Assembly (NCBI GenBank): GCA_026419785.1
Contig: JAODTK010005674.1
Coordinates: 237,618 to 301,617, forward strand
Direction of reading: 5' to 3'
DNA length: 64,000 bases
Source of the DNA: Sclerodactyla briareus
Taxonomy: Eukaryota > Echinodermata > Holothuroidea > Dendrochirotida > Sclerodactylidae
Under the pieces are notes generated by a model that saw only the letters and a program-made list of their open reading frames with translations, did no database searches and was not told the origin of the DNA. Below, in pieces: positions 12,906 through 24,300 of the stretch; the first letter of the stretch is position 1; the number at the start of each line of letters is the position of its first letter. The translations under genes were made by a program, and so were the position numbers.

Positions 12906-13639
12906 TCTTCCGATAATGGAGCGGATTTCAAATCAGGACGATATTTAGCACCATTGGCTTAGACATCGGTATCGGCAGAGCAATCCACTGATTTTACCGA
13001 GGTTCCCGCTCTGAAGTCTCCACAGCCGGACCCCATAACTGGCATTGAACAGAGGAACAAGCTTGCAAAACTGTTGCAATACAAGCCAGCCAGCACAAAT
13101 TGGGGTTGAATCCTAATAGCCCACAGTGGTTACAAACCCTTTGCTAAACATTTTCATGACCAATCACATACAGTCTGAAAAAAAAAAATCTCAGCCTTAA
13201 ACATAATTTTCAAGACCAATACGCGCAACTTACAATCGTCCATCATGTCTACACTTGTAGTCTTCCGCACAATATGCTGATGGGATGAAGTGTAACCACC
13301 AATTTTTATTTTTGAGCACGCAAAATGTAATTCATTCAGAGCAAGTGCCGGTATAGGCAGTGCTGTGTATGGAGGTACGTGGAGTGAGACATTGCGATAT
13401 TTTGGGCACTTGAAACTAACTATGCCATTGCAGCAAATGTGATAAAATTGTTTTATCAATAAGTTGTTTAGAATGGCTTACACATGAGTTGTGGGTGCCC
13501 ACTACTTTGTAAGGAGTTCTCAACAGAGACAACATACACTAAACACTAACCAAGGAACAAAACCAAACTATCCATGCAACGGAAAACTCGGCCATCGGAG
13601 CGGCTGAAAAAGTCATTCTTTCGGTTTTAGCCCTAGTTT

Positions 13640-14070
13640 TGCAGGTGTGATTAAAAGGCCGTTCAGTAGGTCCGGAGAATGTAGTACATTTGGGTCTGCA
13701 GTTTTAGAAGATCCTGATTAAAGGGCACTGTTTTAGTAGGCTGTTTTAGAAGTCCTTATTAACTGGCACTGTTTTAGTAGGTCCCGAGTAAGAAGCACTG
13801 TTTACAGTAGGCTGTTTTTAGAAGGTCTGAGTGAAGGCAACTGCTTTAGTAGGTTCCGAGTAAAAGGCACTGTTCATTGTTCGAGTAAAGGGCACTGTTT
13901 TTGTAGGCTGTTTAGGTGGTCCTAAGTAAAGGGCACTGGGGTTCTAGAAACTGATTTAGAGTCATTATTAAAGTGCACTGTTTTAGTGGTCTTGAGTGAA
14001 GACACTGTTTTTATTGGCAGTTTTAGAAGGTCCTGAGTGAAGGCCTGTTTCAGTAGGTCCTGAGAGTGTA
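13640..14070. repeat. Minisatellite, unit about 25-45 bp
   Basis: The core phrase GGTCCTGAGTAAAGGGCACT followed by GTTTTAGTAGG is repeated about ten times, with or without an inserted GCTGTTTTAGAA. Units vary by frequent one-base gains and losses. No coding potential was seen. Confidence 0.85.
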
Positions 14071-15250
14071 GCAGTGTTCGCGATCACGTGCGATTGCGGG
14101 AAACCCACAAATTTCTCCAAATCCCCGCACTACACAATCCTGCAATGCTTCCGTGGTGTGTCAGAGACAGTGCAAGTGTTGATAGTGCCTTTGAACGTGA
14201 CCTGGCCAATCTGGAATACCTTATACGTTTTTTGCACTTGTTTTCCTAGACTCATCAATCCCATGTCGCATTCGAGCTCCGGGCCATGTGTGCAATGTGC
14301 GACCTTTGCATAGCTAACGAGTACAATTCGGAACTGTTTGTTGTCTTCGATCGACTTGTTTCCTACATGCGCGTATTCGCACTGCTCTATTGAATAGCTT
14401 GCATACAAGAGAAAAACAACGGAGACACTAATCCGATCGGAGCGCTGAACTTAACGGAGGAACGTTGTTGTTGACATTGGTGATGAGAAATAGAGGGAAG
14501 CGGGACTCCAGCGATGAGAGAATTACTAGTATGATGTTAGAACCTGATCATGCTGACTGTGCTAGTGCGAGACCTAGTACGTAATACAAAGAGGTCATTT
14601 CGCGAAAAACGCAAAATCAGCAAGAGGAAGAATCGCAACATACTTCCAGGGGAAGTGCGACATAATGTGAAATGGTCTTCATTCTGAAAAGGCAGGTGGT
14701 GTCTGTCATACCCTTGCAGGGAAGCAAAACCAAAAAGACAAGCAGTCGCATTTGTATGGGAAGGGCAGTATTACTCCTCATGGAAGCGATCAGTTCAGAA
14801 GAACTTATTTTTTGGTCCTTGCCCTTCAATCCCAACAGGAATCCTGCACAGGCCCCAGCCTACAGGATACAGTCTACTCTCTATACTTTTTTTTTTTCCT
14901 TTGTTGGAGTGTAATTGTACAGCCCTGCAGCATCGATCCTAAGCGTTTGAGGTCGTGAGCAAGCCCGCGGGGGGGGGTTTGGGACTTCCCACTGTTTTGC
15001 AAAAAACATGTTGATAATGACTTGCCGCACTCTGATTTTGAAAAATCCCACCCACTTTTTTCTGAAGGGTGGTTCACCCAAGTTCAATGCTCACGCAACA
15101 CGGAGTGTAGGATCTAGGTCTGCTGCTTGTGTAAGGTATCGCTAGCTCCCTTCATGCTGTGTTTCCATGCTAGAGAGGTGACAATTTGCCTGACTTGTCC
15201 AATTCTTGTCTCAGCTAGTAAGATTTGTGTTCTTTTGTATTTCCCTTTGC
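14071..15250. other. No recognisable gene; possible 5' part of USF3-like gene
   Basis: The interval lies directly upstream of the USF3-like helix-2 exon. The stretch 14590-14680 is Arg/Lys-rich in one plus frame. It does not match the conserved basic region of USF3, so I do not call it an exon. It contains runs of T (14888-14898) and G (14970-14979). Confidence 0.4.
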
Positions 15251-15252
15251 AG

Positions 15253-15343
15253 AGAAGAACAGCTCCTGGAGAGGACATATGATTACATCACTGAGCTGCA
15301 AAAGAATTCCACCGTTCCACTCTATGGATCAGATCGATACAAC
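15253..15343 (+). CDS. USF3: USF3-like bHLH protein, exon carrying helix 2
   Basis: A 91-bp exon bounded by TTTCCCTTTGCAG at the acceptor and AAC|GTGAGT at the donor. It translates as (R)EEQLLERTYDYITELQKN followed by STVPLYGSDRYN. ERTYDYITELQKN matches helix 2 of the bHLH domain of USF3 (human DQAFKYITELKRQN). In bHLH factors this helix packs against helix 1 to form the dimer interface, and the basic region binds E-box DNA. Neither the basic region nor helix 1 was found in the preceding 15 kb; they may lie outside the window or be hidden by indels. The exon ends in phase 0, which is one base off the next exon's apparent phase. That fits the indel problem seen throughout. Confidence 0.75.
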
Positions 15344-15409
15344 GTGAGTATTTGTAAACCATTTTCCTGTACCGTTAGTATCTATAGATTGGGCTTGAAT
15401 ACTACAGAG

Positions 15410-15740
15410 TTCCCTCGGTCATGGGAAACCGGGAAAAGTCATGGATTTTCAGCTAAAAATCCCAGGCCTGGATAGTTTCGCATTCAGTGAAAAAGCTGTG
15501 AGTCATGAAAAGTCTGGCATTTTTCATGAAGTTCTGTTGTCACTTTCCCCTGCTTCTCGCTACTGTTTGCTGTTGTTGCCTTGGATCTTTTGTTGGATGT
15601 TCAGTGAGAATTCTGTGCGAAGATGTCATAGAGGAGGCCATGAAAATCTTAGTTTGGTCATGGAAAAGTCATGGAAATTGATTGCCAGAATCTGCAGGAA
15701 CCCTGATACTAGTGCAACTCTCTTTTTCATCAGGAGAATC
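15410..15740. repeat. Copies of a GTCATGGAAAAG-type repeat
   Basis: The phrases GGGAAAAGTCATGGATTTTC, GTCATGAAAAGTC, GGTCATGGAAAAGTCATGG and CATGAAAATC recur in the 5' part of the USF3-like intron. They resemble a dispersed intronic repeat. I could not define its boundaries. Confidence 0.5.
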
Positions 15741-15773
15741 CAAGGCAATTTAGGGGATTATGGGTGATCTATC

Positions 15774-18135
15774 TGAAAGGCAGGTAATTTACCGCGGATA
15801 CGGGAAAACGGAGAAAAGTCACGGAAATCGGCAGTAGAAAACGGATTTGACAATTTAACGAATCGCCCACAATAGCCTAAAGTCAAACTGGGAATGCGAA
15901 AAAATAAATAATATTTTATTTTCATGAAAAATTCCTGATCGGATCAGTAAATTAGCGAAATAAAGACATATTCTGCACCAGGCCTCGAGTAACCGATGGC
16001 ACCGACGGCAATCGCCGTCGGGTGCCCTGCCAAATTTGCTGTGATGGCCCTCACCATTTCAATCTTCACCGACGGCAGTGACCGCAATTGCCCTACTTGC
16101 TCATTGCCGTCGGTGCCCTCCCCCTCTCAAAGCTAGCGATAATACCCTACAGGAACTTTCTGAAGTTTCCATTGTAATCATCAGGCCCATTCCCATGTGA
16201 ACAGTGTCATTAATTTCCTCCGCATTTTTCATTTTTACTCCTTCTGCTTGGATCAGTCCTTTCATTCATTGTATTGTCTTGTTTTGTGCACCATACATCC
16301 GTTATCCGTGTAATGATCCAATGGTACCATACATTGCGTAGTGACAGTAAAAACTTGACTGCGTACCCATGAGCTAAATATAACCGCAACCATACTGTAC
16401 AATTCATTGCATAGGCCTATCGAATCTTGCACCGCATCGCACATTAATTAATCGGATTATCCTTCAACTATCATGTACGACATTTCTGTCGAAGGAATTG
16501 GTACGTGGAATCATAAATAAGTGCATAATTACGTTAACCCAGGCCTGGCCGTCCCCGCGCTGCCCACACCTTACATAATATTAAAAACGGCAGTACGATG
16601 CACTGCGACGGCCTACCTAGTCCACATATTGTACATTCACTTCTAAGCTAATTACTGGTATGCATTTGCCCGTTCTGTGGCCCGCCTCATGGTTTTGAAC
16701 TGTTCGAACCGGTTTGCTGCAGCATGCAGGACACGCGCTAGCGTGTGCGGCGGGTCGTAGGTGGTGTGTGTGGTATTTGGAGGTATGCTTTATGATTTTA
16801 AAAGTTGCCTCGCGCGTTCCTTCCGCATCGCGACAAACTGTCACGTACATTTATAAATTGTAATATATCAGTAGTCCTACTGCTACGCGTGAATGAATTA
16901 TATTCCAGAAAGCTACATTTGTTTTTTTTTCAGGAAAATATAAAAAACGATCTCATTTGAGTATCATAGTAAATTAATTACGAGTTGAAAAATCATTGTC
17001 AAAAATCGAGCGGTTGACCGACCGATACGAATACACTGGACTCCGCTTATAAAACGTTACGTAGTATGATGATAGAGTTCCACGTGCACAATACAACATT
17101 TTGCGGTAAGTTTTCCCGCATTTGCCTTCTTGCCCGTGTCTTTTTTTCCAGATTGCCTTTCTGCCCTTAAAATTGTTCTAAAATTGCCTTGGTGCCCTGT
17201 GCCATTTTGAATGCCACCTAAGGCCTTTTTTGTCATTGCCCGAACATTGCCCCATTGCCCCGTCCAACTTTTAATTCGAGGCATGTTTTGACAACCTACC
17301 GCGATCGCTAATAATTCCATCTAATCAAGAGTTTTGTTTTTGTTTTTTTTTTTTTTAGTAAAACCTCCATAGATGTTAATTGTGGGCGAGGTTCAAAAGG
17401 TTTGCTGTCGGCGGCCCTGTACCCAGTCAATAGGAGTGGCCGCCTTGGTATTGGAGTAACCGCAACTGTAACATTATCAGTGGAATGCCTTGTCAGAATG
17501 CTAGTCACCATAATAGGATGACCAAGTGTTCCAAACATGGGCGAGTGAGCAAGGCAACATATATAGCTTTGCAAATCGTTTTATTATTACGTTACCCTAC
17601 AGCTGCGATGTCCATGGCAGCGGGATATTCGGCAATAATGCAAGTACACAGCCCGCAACACACGTGGGCCTTTTTAATTATAATAATTTTCACGGTTGCG
17701 GAGTGAGCTGCGATGTACGCGGCGACGGCTTTGGATGGCGACACATAATAATCTGTGTTGGATATAATATGGCTCTTAATAGTACTGTACTTTGAACTTA
17801 TACAGACTACCAATTGCGTATCCGTACGGGCATTTCGCAACTGAACCAGTAGCCCGCCGGCAGGAAGGGGAAGCCCCAGACTACCGGCTCATAGATGTTT
17901 CGAGCCCTGAATATAGGCATGCCATAATTGGCGTAGTTGTTTGTAGGCTTATGCTCCAAAAATGAAAACACAATAATGAGGAGGCCCAGAAACATGGTTG
18001 CTTTTTTTTCTGTATTTCGTAGATTACAATTAATTTGAAACATGTGCTCCCTTTTTTTTTCACAAAACGGAAAAAACGGAAAACAGAAAATTTTTAAAAG
18101 ATTAACGTTTACAAAAGGGAAAATTATAGCTTTTA
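15774..18135. mobile_element. Family X copy 2, interrupted by another insertion
   Basis: The left part (15774-15978) aligns with 8190-8395 and the right part (17286-18135) with 8385-9224, as far as the eye can follow. Ends are TGAAAGGCAGGTAATTTACC and, reverse-complemented, TAAAAGCTATAATTTTCCC. The flanks GATCTATC and TTCTATCC suggest a degraded target duplication. The interruption at 15979-17285 is absent from copy 1, which therefore serves as the empty site. It lies in the intron of the USF3-like gene. Confidence 0.8.
15979..17285. mobile_element. hAT-like non-autonomous element (about 1.3 kb) inserted in family X copy 2
   Basis: The left end reads CAGGCCTCGAGTAACC; the reverse-complemented right end reads CATGCCTCGAATTAA. 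Both ends are followed by GGCA-rich subterminal motifs (GGCACCGACGGCAAT; GGGCAATGGGGCAAT). The flanks are TTCTGCAC and TTTTGACA. The empty site in family X copy 1 reads TTTTGCCA, so the duplication is 8 bp with mismatches. No transposase is visible. An internal GC-rich segment (16680-16760) has no recognised function. Confidence 0.75.
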
Positions 18136-19120
18136 TATTCTATCCCTGTGTTTCATTTCCGGTCATACAAAGGACTTGAAGCACCTCAGTCGCCTACTAG
18201 CGAGAGCGGGGTTGGTTGGAACGTTTTTCCCAGGGAAATGTCATTTTTCCGAAAACAACATCCATTTCAGGAGGGCACAGTACCTAACACTGGTTAAGGG
18301 CCCGCTTGGGTGTTTTCCATTCACATACAACCCATAAACCTGCTACCCTTGTTGATAGTACTGGGGATAATCCAATGCCGCGGTGTCGTTGATAGGTGTT
18401 CCAACTTCCCCCACCCTACAAGGTTAGTTGAAACATGTGGTGCATTTACTGGAACAATGGCTTTGGCTGTTCCGAAAACATGGGACTCTAATCACACCTA
18501 CAAAACCATTGTTACCTTGGTATATAGCGGTCTCCCCAAATTTGTGTATTAATGATATATGGCTACAGTGCATTCCAAATAACTCAACAACAAATGTTTT
18601 TTCGACTAAGCCTATGGGTCAATTGACCTTTGTAATTCTCATTACAAAGAATCGGGACACCTACTAATGTTTTCCACCTCATTGTGAAGCTTGGTGGGCA
18701 ACAGCTGGTAATACCCTCATACTATCCATATTTTGGGTAGATCCCTAAATGAAATGGAACATTTCAAATTTCATGAAAATGCTCAGAGTGCGGAAAAACA
18801 ACATTGCTTCCTTATATTTCGACCCACGGTGCTCAACCAGGTCTGAAAGTGATGATGGTTGGCTGGAGGTTGGAATGGGTGGTAGTACTTGGTCGAACTT
18901 AATTTATATATGTCCCTCGACTATATTTCAATGTTCCAACTGACCCCCCGTTCCAACTAACCGTGCCCTCCCCTATACCCCTATACGTCTGTCCATCTGT
19001 AACTTTTGCTTTTTGGGCTCTCAATTTTTTTTTGTTCCTCGAGCGATTGACCAAATTTTGGGGGGGGAGGAGACACATGTTTATTGGCCCATGAGACATC
19101 ATTAACCTTAAGTACTTAGT
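18136..19120. other. Intron of USF3-like gene, no gene seen
   Basis: Only short ORFs are present. A T-run (19025-19033) and a G-run (19061-19069) occur. There is no conserved peptide or clear repeat boundary. Confidence 0.5.
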
Positions 19121-19345
19121 AGCAGTATTGGCCAAAGGTGAAAATCTGCAAAAAGCTTCTTCTCTTACAGATTAAATTTGACTACCCTCATCTGGTTCAG
19201 TGTTTCATCATGGACTAAACGGGCTGCTCAGGGCATAAAAGTTAAGTCATAATGGACATGCTGACTATCATGAAAAAATTATAGGAAATCTTCAACAATG
19301 GCTGCTTCTCCTACAGAATTAAGTTTGGATTTCCATGATAATGGG
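19120..19345. repeat. Two-copy tandem repeat, period about 150 bp
   Basis: GCTTCTTCTCTTACAGATTAA near 19157 recurs as GCTGCTTCTCCTACAGAATTAA near 19300, with similar flanking words. Old tandem duplication within the intron. Confidence 0.6.
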
Positions 19346-21367
19346 TCAGAGAAGTATGGTAAATTCTGTGGTAACCTAAAAATTGAAACTATTAGAAACA
19401 GATTGGACTTTTCTGTGTTTTAGATGGTAATTGGGTTTAATCAAATTTGAATACTAAATGGAATGCCTCCTTCTAAATTTTTGGGGGATGTTAATATGAA
19501 GTTGGTGGCATACACTGACGCAATTTAAGTTTTTGCCAACAGTCAGAAATACCTATACTGAAAGTTAACTGTTGTTTATAACTAATACTATATCTGTAAT
19601 AGAAAAACCTAGGTCCTGTTGTAATATTTCCAAATTTAGGACACAAATTTTTGACAAAAAACAACATATACATTAACATAACACGGCAATGAGTATAATG
19701 ATGTACATAAATCCATAAATTGAAGTGTTTATACTACACAGAACTGTCCACAAAATGTTGGTAACTCTGCAACTTGTGTCCTGTGGGTGTAACACCCATC
19801 ACGCTTAATAACAGTTATTACAGTTAATTAACAAAACGGCTACAAATAATGCAGGGACAAGATTGGGAGACATGGTACAATAAGGCCGTCTTAATGTGAA
19901 ACACAACATGGCAGCATTTCATTGCAATTTTTTCTGAGATATGGAGTTACAGTCCTTTGAAGTTTGTGCATGTGTATTGCACAAGATCGAAAAATATCCC
20001 GACCCATCATGCAATAATATTTGATGTCATACTTGCACAACCTGCAAACAATCGTTGTTTTTCCATGAAATCCACACATCATTTTTACTTTGAAAGCATT
20101 TAGTCTATGAGAAGGATTACTGTAGTGGGTTGGTAGCTGTTGAGGTTACTTTGTTAGGGAAAAGACAACAGAGAATTCTGCTAAATGTTGACTTATTCCC
20201 CAGAATGAACACTAATACAGACATAGCTTCCAGGGTGTTCCGTGGGATGTCATGCGTTATTGCGTAAAGAAAAAAAAGGAAAAAAAAAAACATTGGGATT
20301 TCCCCAATTTCCTCTCATAATGGACCAAACTTTAAGGCAATAACTCCACATGGAACCTCGTAGCAAAATGGGGTTGAAGTTGACCTATAGATATAGTTTA
20401 CCATTCTCCACGATATTAACTCTATTGTATTCAAGCCCGCAGCTGTCCTTCAAAGCTTTGGCCTTTCTGCTCTAGTGAGCTTTAGGGCCTTCCCTGGAGT
20501 CTGGGCACCATGGAGTTGTTTGGTCATAGCATTAATGTGTGAAGAAAAAGGGCCAGTTTCCCTGCCAGAGTTTACCTGCTCTGACTGAGGTGTGGCTGGG
20601 GGGGGGGGGGGAGGCTCCCTTCTGCTGGGGGGGGCTCCCTTTAGCAGGGGAAAAAAGGGGGGCCAATTTGATTCACTTTGATGATCCTTGAAACCGTGGT
20701 GATGATGTGCTATTATAGGAGTCTGATAAAGACATTGGACCTGGGGAAAAGCTTTGGGGGACTTAAGATACTTTTATAGACAATTAGGTGATAGTGTTTG
20801 AATCTCCAAGCGCCTCTTTCCCCAGGTTAAATGAATGAGCGTCAAAGGTTAGTCGTATCGTAGTGAACAATGGCACCATGTGGGTTTCCTTTTCAGGAAT
20901 AATGTAAAATGTCATCCAGGGGAACAAATTATGCACATTTTCTACCTCACGCTGCAAATTGATAGGTGGCTACTGTGCCATTGGCACTCTCGTTTTAATA
21001 CTGAACTCATCCCGTCCCTTCAGAGACCTTTGACCTAAAATCCCTGATCACCTCCCGTAAGGAGCACTAGATAGCACTTCTGGCCAATTGTCATGAATAT
21101 TCAACATATTCTGTAGGGGGAGAGACATTTTGCAATTTTCAGTGCTTACCATGGATAGTTTAATTACTGTATGCCCATGGCCAATGACCTTTGATCTTTG
21201 AAAATCCCTGAAAACTCCACTCCCACCTACACTAGTGAAGATTTGATTGAAGGCACCCCAAAATGAAACTAGAAGACCAACAATTGAGATGTGTGTGTGT
21301 GTGTTCATGCCCACACCCGTTTCCGTGGTGTTTGCCTCCAAACTGTCCCTTCCTTCTCTATCCACAG
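19345..21367. other. 3' part of USF3-like intron
   Basis: Mostly unique AT-rich DNA with a run of G at 20600-20611, a GGGGGGCTCCCTT duplication at 20610-20645 and an A-run at 20271-20290. A GT microsatellite-like stretch (21292-21303) precedes the acceptor. Confidence 0.5.
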
Positions 21368-24300
21368 AAGAGAAGATCGAGGAGCTCCCTGCTGAGAATG
21401 ACCGACTCCGCAAGGAGAACGAATGCTTCCTGGAGATCTCAGGACTCTCAACATCCAGCCGAATGGCACTCCTCGAGATAACCACCAGCTGAAGAGCGTC
21501 ACCAGGAAAGACGAGAAGGGGTTGCTGTCTCCGGGGATTCAGCCGGGTGTCAACCAGAATGTGGGTGCTCTGATCCTCAGTAGTCCCCAGGGACAGGCCG
21601 GTGATTCCTTGGGACAGGGGGGAAGCTCCAACCCCGGGCAGATCCTACTGGCCCAACATCGTCAATGGTAAACCTGGTCCTGCCTCCGCATGTCACGCAG
21701 GGGAATAATGGTCAAGGTGGGGTAGGGATGAAATTTTGGACACACGGTTGTCTCGAAGATACGCCCAAGAAAGATCCTATCAAGGGTGAGTTGGACAATG
21801 CTCCACCAGAGGACCATGGAGAAAGGGTTCCATAGCTCATGGGTGAACAGATGGGGTCGCACCACTCGTGCAAACAGAAGGAGGCGGGAATAGTTCCGTG
21901 TTGGATGACAATGTGAAGAATTTGGGCAGTGCATCTTCGGTCTCCATGCCGTCTTCTAGTCAGGTGGATGTGAGCACTCACCAGCCTTCAGTGACAGCCA
22001 ACGGAGGGCAGCTGAAGTTAACCTCTGCGGCCACCACGCCTGCCACCATGGTTACCCAGTCTCTGAGCGGGCCCATAACGACAACTGCTGGTTCTGCAGT
22101 GATCATGAGTGCTCTAATCAGTGGCATCGGGGCAAGTTACGACGAGTGTTTCCTCTGGTCTGAAGGTGGCTTCCTCTGTTTCAGGATCTGCTGTGTCCAG
22201 TAATCACCGACATAGTGCTTCAACAGCAGGCAGACTCTGTTACTCTCCCTTCCTGGGAGGCCGGGGCTCAGTTCCAGTGAAGGTAGCACCATCCACCCAA
22301 CCAGCCAAGCAGCAGCCTCCTGTTATACTGCCAAACCAGGGACAGTGTGGGAACCTCGCCAAGCAGCTCAGCCTCACCCCTCAGAAACGTAGGCCAATAA
22401 AAATCAAGGAACAGGGACCTGTACAGCCACAGATCGTTGGCCCTTCCACCTCGCAGACGATGACAGTGAGGTTGGGAGGGACGGGACAGCCAGGTGGAGG
22501 GGGCATGGTGTTGAACTCTGGAGGGATGATGGTGCAGCAGACGATGCAACAGCCAGTGGTGATCAACACCCCGGGCGGGGACAGCAGACGTTTTTATGCA
22601 GGTCCCAGTACAGATCCAGCAACCTGCAGTTGTGCAGCCCAACATCAGGTGGTCTACATCCAGCAGAATGGACAGCTCATCCCCGTGGTGGTGAACCCTC
22701 CCCGCGCCCAGCACCCGTGACGAACCCTGTCATTGTTACAACCCTGTACAACAACCCCAGCAGAGTCAACCCCTGGTTGGCAACCAGCCTCCCACGACGA
22801 CATCTGTCAGCGGAACCCTGCCCCTCAACCAGCCAAATGCAACGTCCTGCAAGTCAGACAGGTCAATGTCGTCACAAGACGTTCAAGGCTACAGGACAGA
22901 TCTCACAGGCCCCCAATGACCCATCTGCACTAACCATCAGTCCTCAGAAAATCACCCAAAATGGCCGGTAGGAAGCGTGACCCAAGGGTTCCCATCTTCA
23001 GATTTGGGTAAGGATGCCTTGCAGCAGATCCAGTTTGCCAACTCGGAGAAGTCCACAGCAGGATCCGGGGGGAGTAGAGCAGGCCCAGTTCAACAGTGTG
23101 ATGAATGCTGCAAACAGCAGTCTTCCAGATAGTGGGCAGAACACGATGATATCTTGGCCCAGGCAGCAGAGCACATCTTCACTCAGAGCACGGACTCATC
23201 TCATCAGCACGGGGACAGCATAGAGAGCAGTTCTACACAGGACGAAAGTACCAGTTCACATTCGCATAGCAGCAAGCACAAGAAGAAGAAGAAAAAGAAA
23301 GAGAAGGAGAAGAGGGAGAAAGAGAAGAAGAAGAAAAAGATACGGGAGGAAAAAGAGAGAGAAAGAAGAAGGCTGCAGCTGCTGCTGCAGCCGCTGCTGC
23401 TGCTGCTCAGAGGGAGAAGTTGAAACACCAGTCTCGAAGGAGAGCAGCGTCAATGGATCTGGCCAGGAATTCTTGGAGAGCTTCTTACAGGATAGCGGAG
23501 AAGACCAGAGAGGGGAAATAGGAGACAATCCCGTTGCTGCTGTGAACAATGATCTAGGAATGAGCATTTCTCAGGCGGACTTCCTGCCGGGCTATCCTAA
23601 TATCTCAGCTCAATCTTCCAACCAGCCAGGTGCAGCTGTTATGACTCCATCAGATGGCCCTCCGACTGGAGAGAGGCGGGCGCGACATCCTCAGCAACTC
23701 CATGAATTTCATAGGTCTCCCGACACTGGATGAGGAAAAAGAGGAGAAAAAGGACAATGGGGACTTAGCAGCAGAGGGACTGAACGAGGGGGATCAGGAT
23801 CATCAGATGTGTAATGAAGATGATGATTGAGATGATGGACATGAACCGAGGCTCTGGTTCAGTCCTCTTGGTCACCAAGGGAACTACTAGGAGCAGTGGA
23901 GCCGCAGGGCGAGGTGCTGGGTGGTTTAGCGAAACAAAAAAATCCATCTGCGATGACCTCAATCAGTGATGTCACCATCTGTATGTCACCAGAGTCTACC
24001 TCCATGAAGGGGACCGTGTGAGAGCAGGAACAAGTGCCACCCCCCAACAAATATCATGTGAGGTCCTAACAACTTGAAAACCAGCTGATGCCTGACAGCA
24101 TTTCAAGATCCTTCGACATTCTCTCCCAGCCATGGGTGACACAGACTGTCACCTCTTCCTCACCTCTAGCAAGGGCAGTGACCAGGTGTATTACAGAGAG
24201 TCCGAAACGTCTCTGGTGGCTCCAAACACCCCCACTAGTCATGATGCTTACCCTTATGGGATTTTGCCAACTTCTCCCAAGCCAAACAGATCCTGGCAGC

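Noticed and set aside
14130-14408. Possible minus-strand exon (92 codons)
   Set aside because: The translation looks fairly protein-like, but no family is recognised. No convincing splice sites flank it.
14590-14680. Basic region of the USF3-like bHLH
   Set aside because: An Arg/Lys-rich frame exists, but the invariant His/Glu/Arg pattern of bHLH basic regions is absent and it does not splice in phase to 15253.
21048-21485. Minus-strand ORF of 145 codons
   Set aside because: It overlaps the conserved USF3-like exon on the other strand and has no motif of its own.
22268-22714. Minus-strand ORF of 148 codons
   Set aside because: Shadow of the Gln/Pro-rich plus-strand USF3-like coding sequence.
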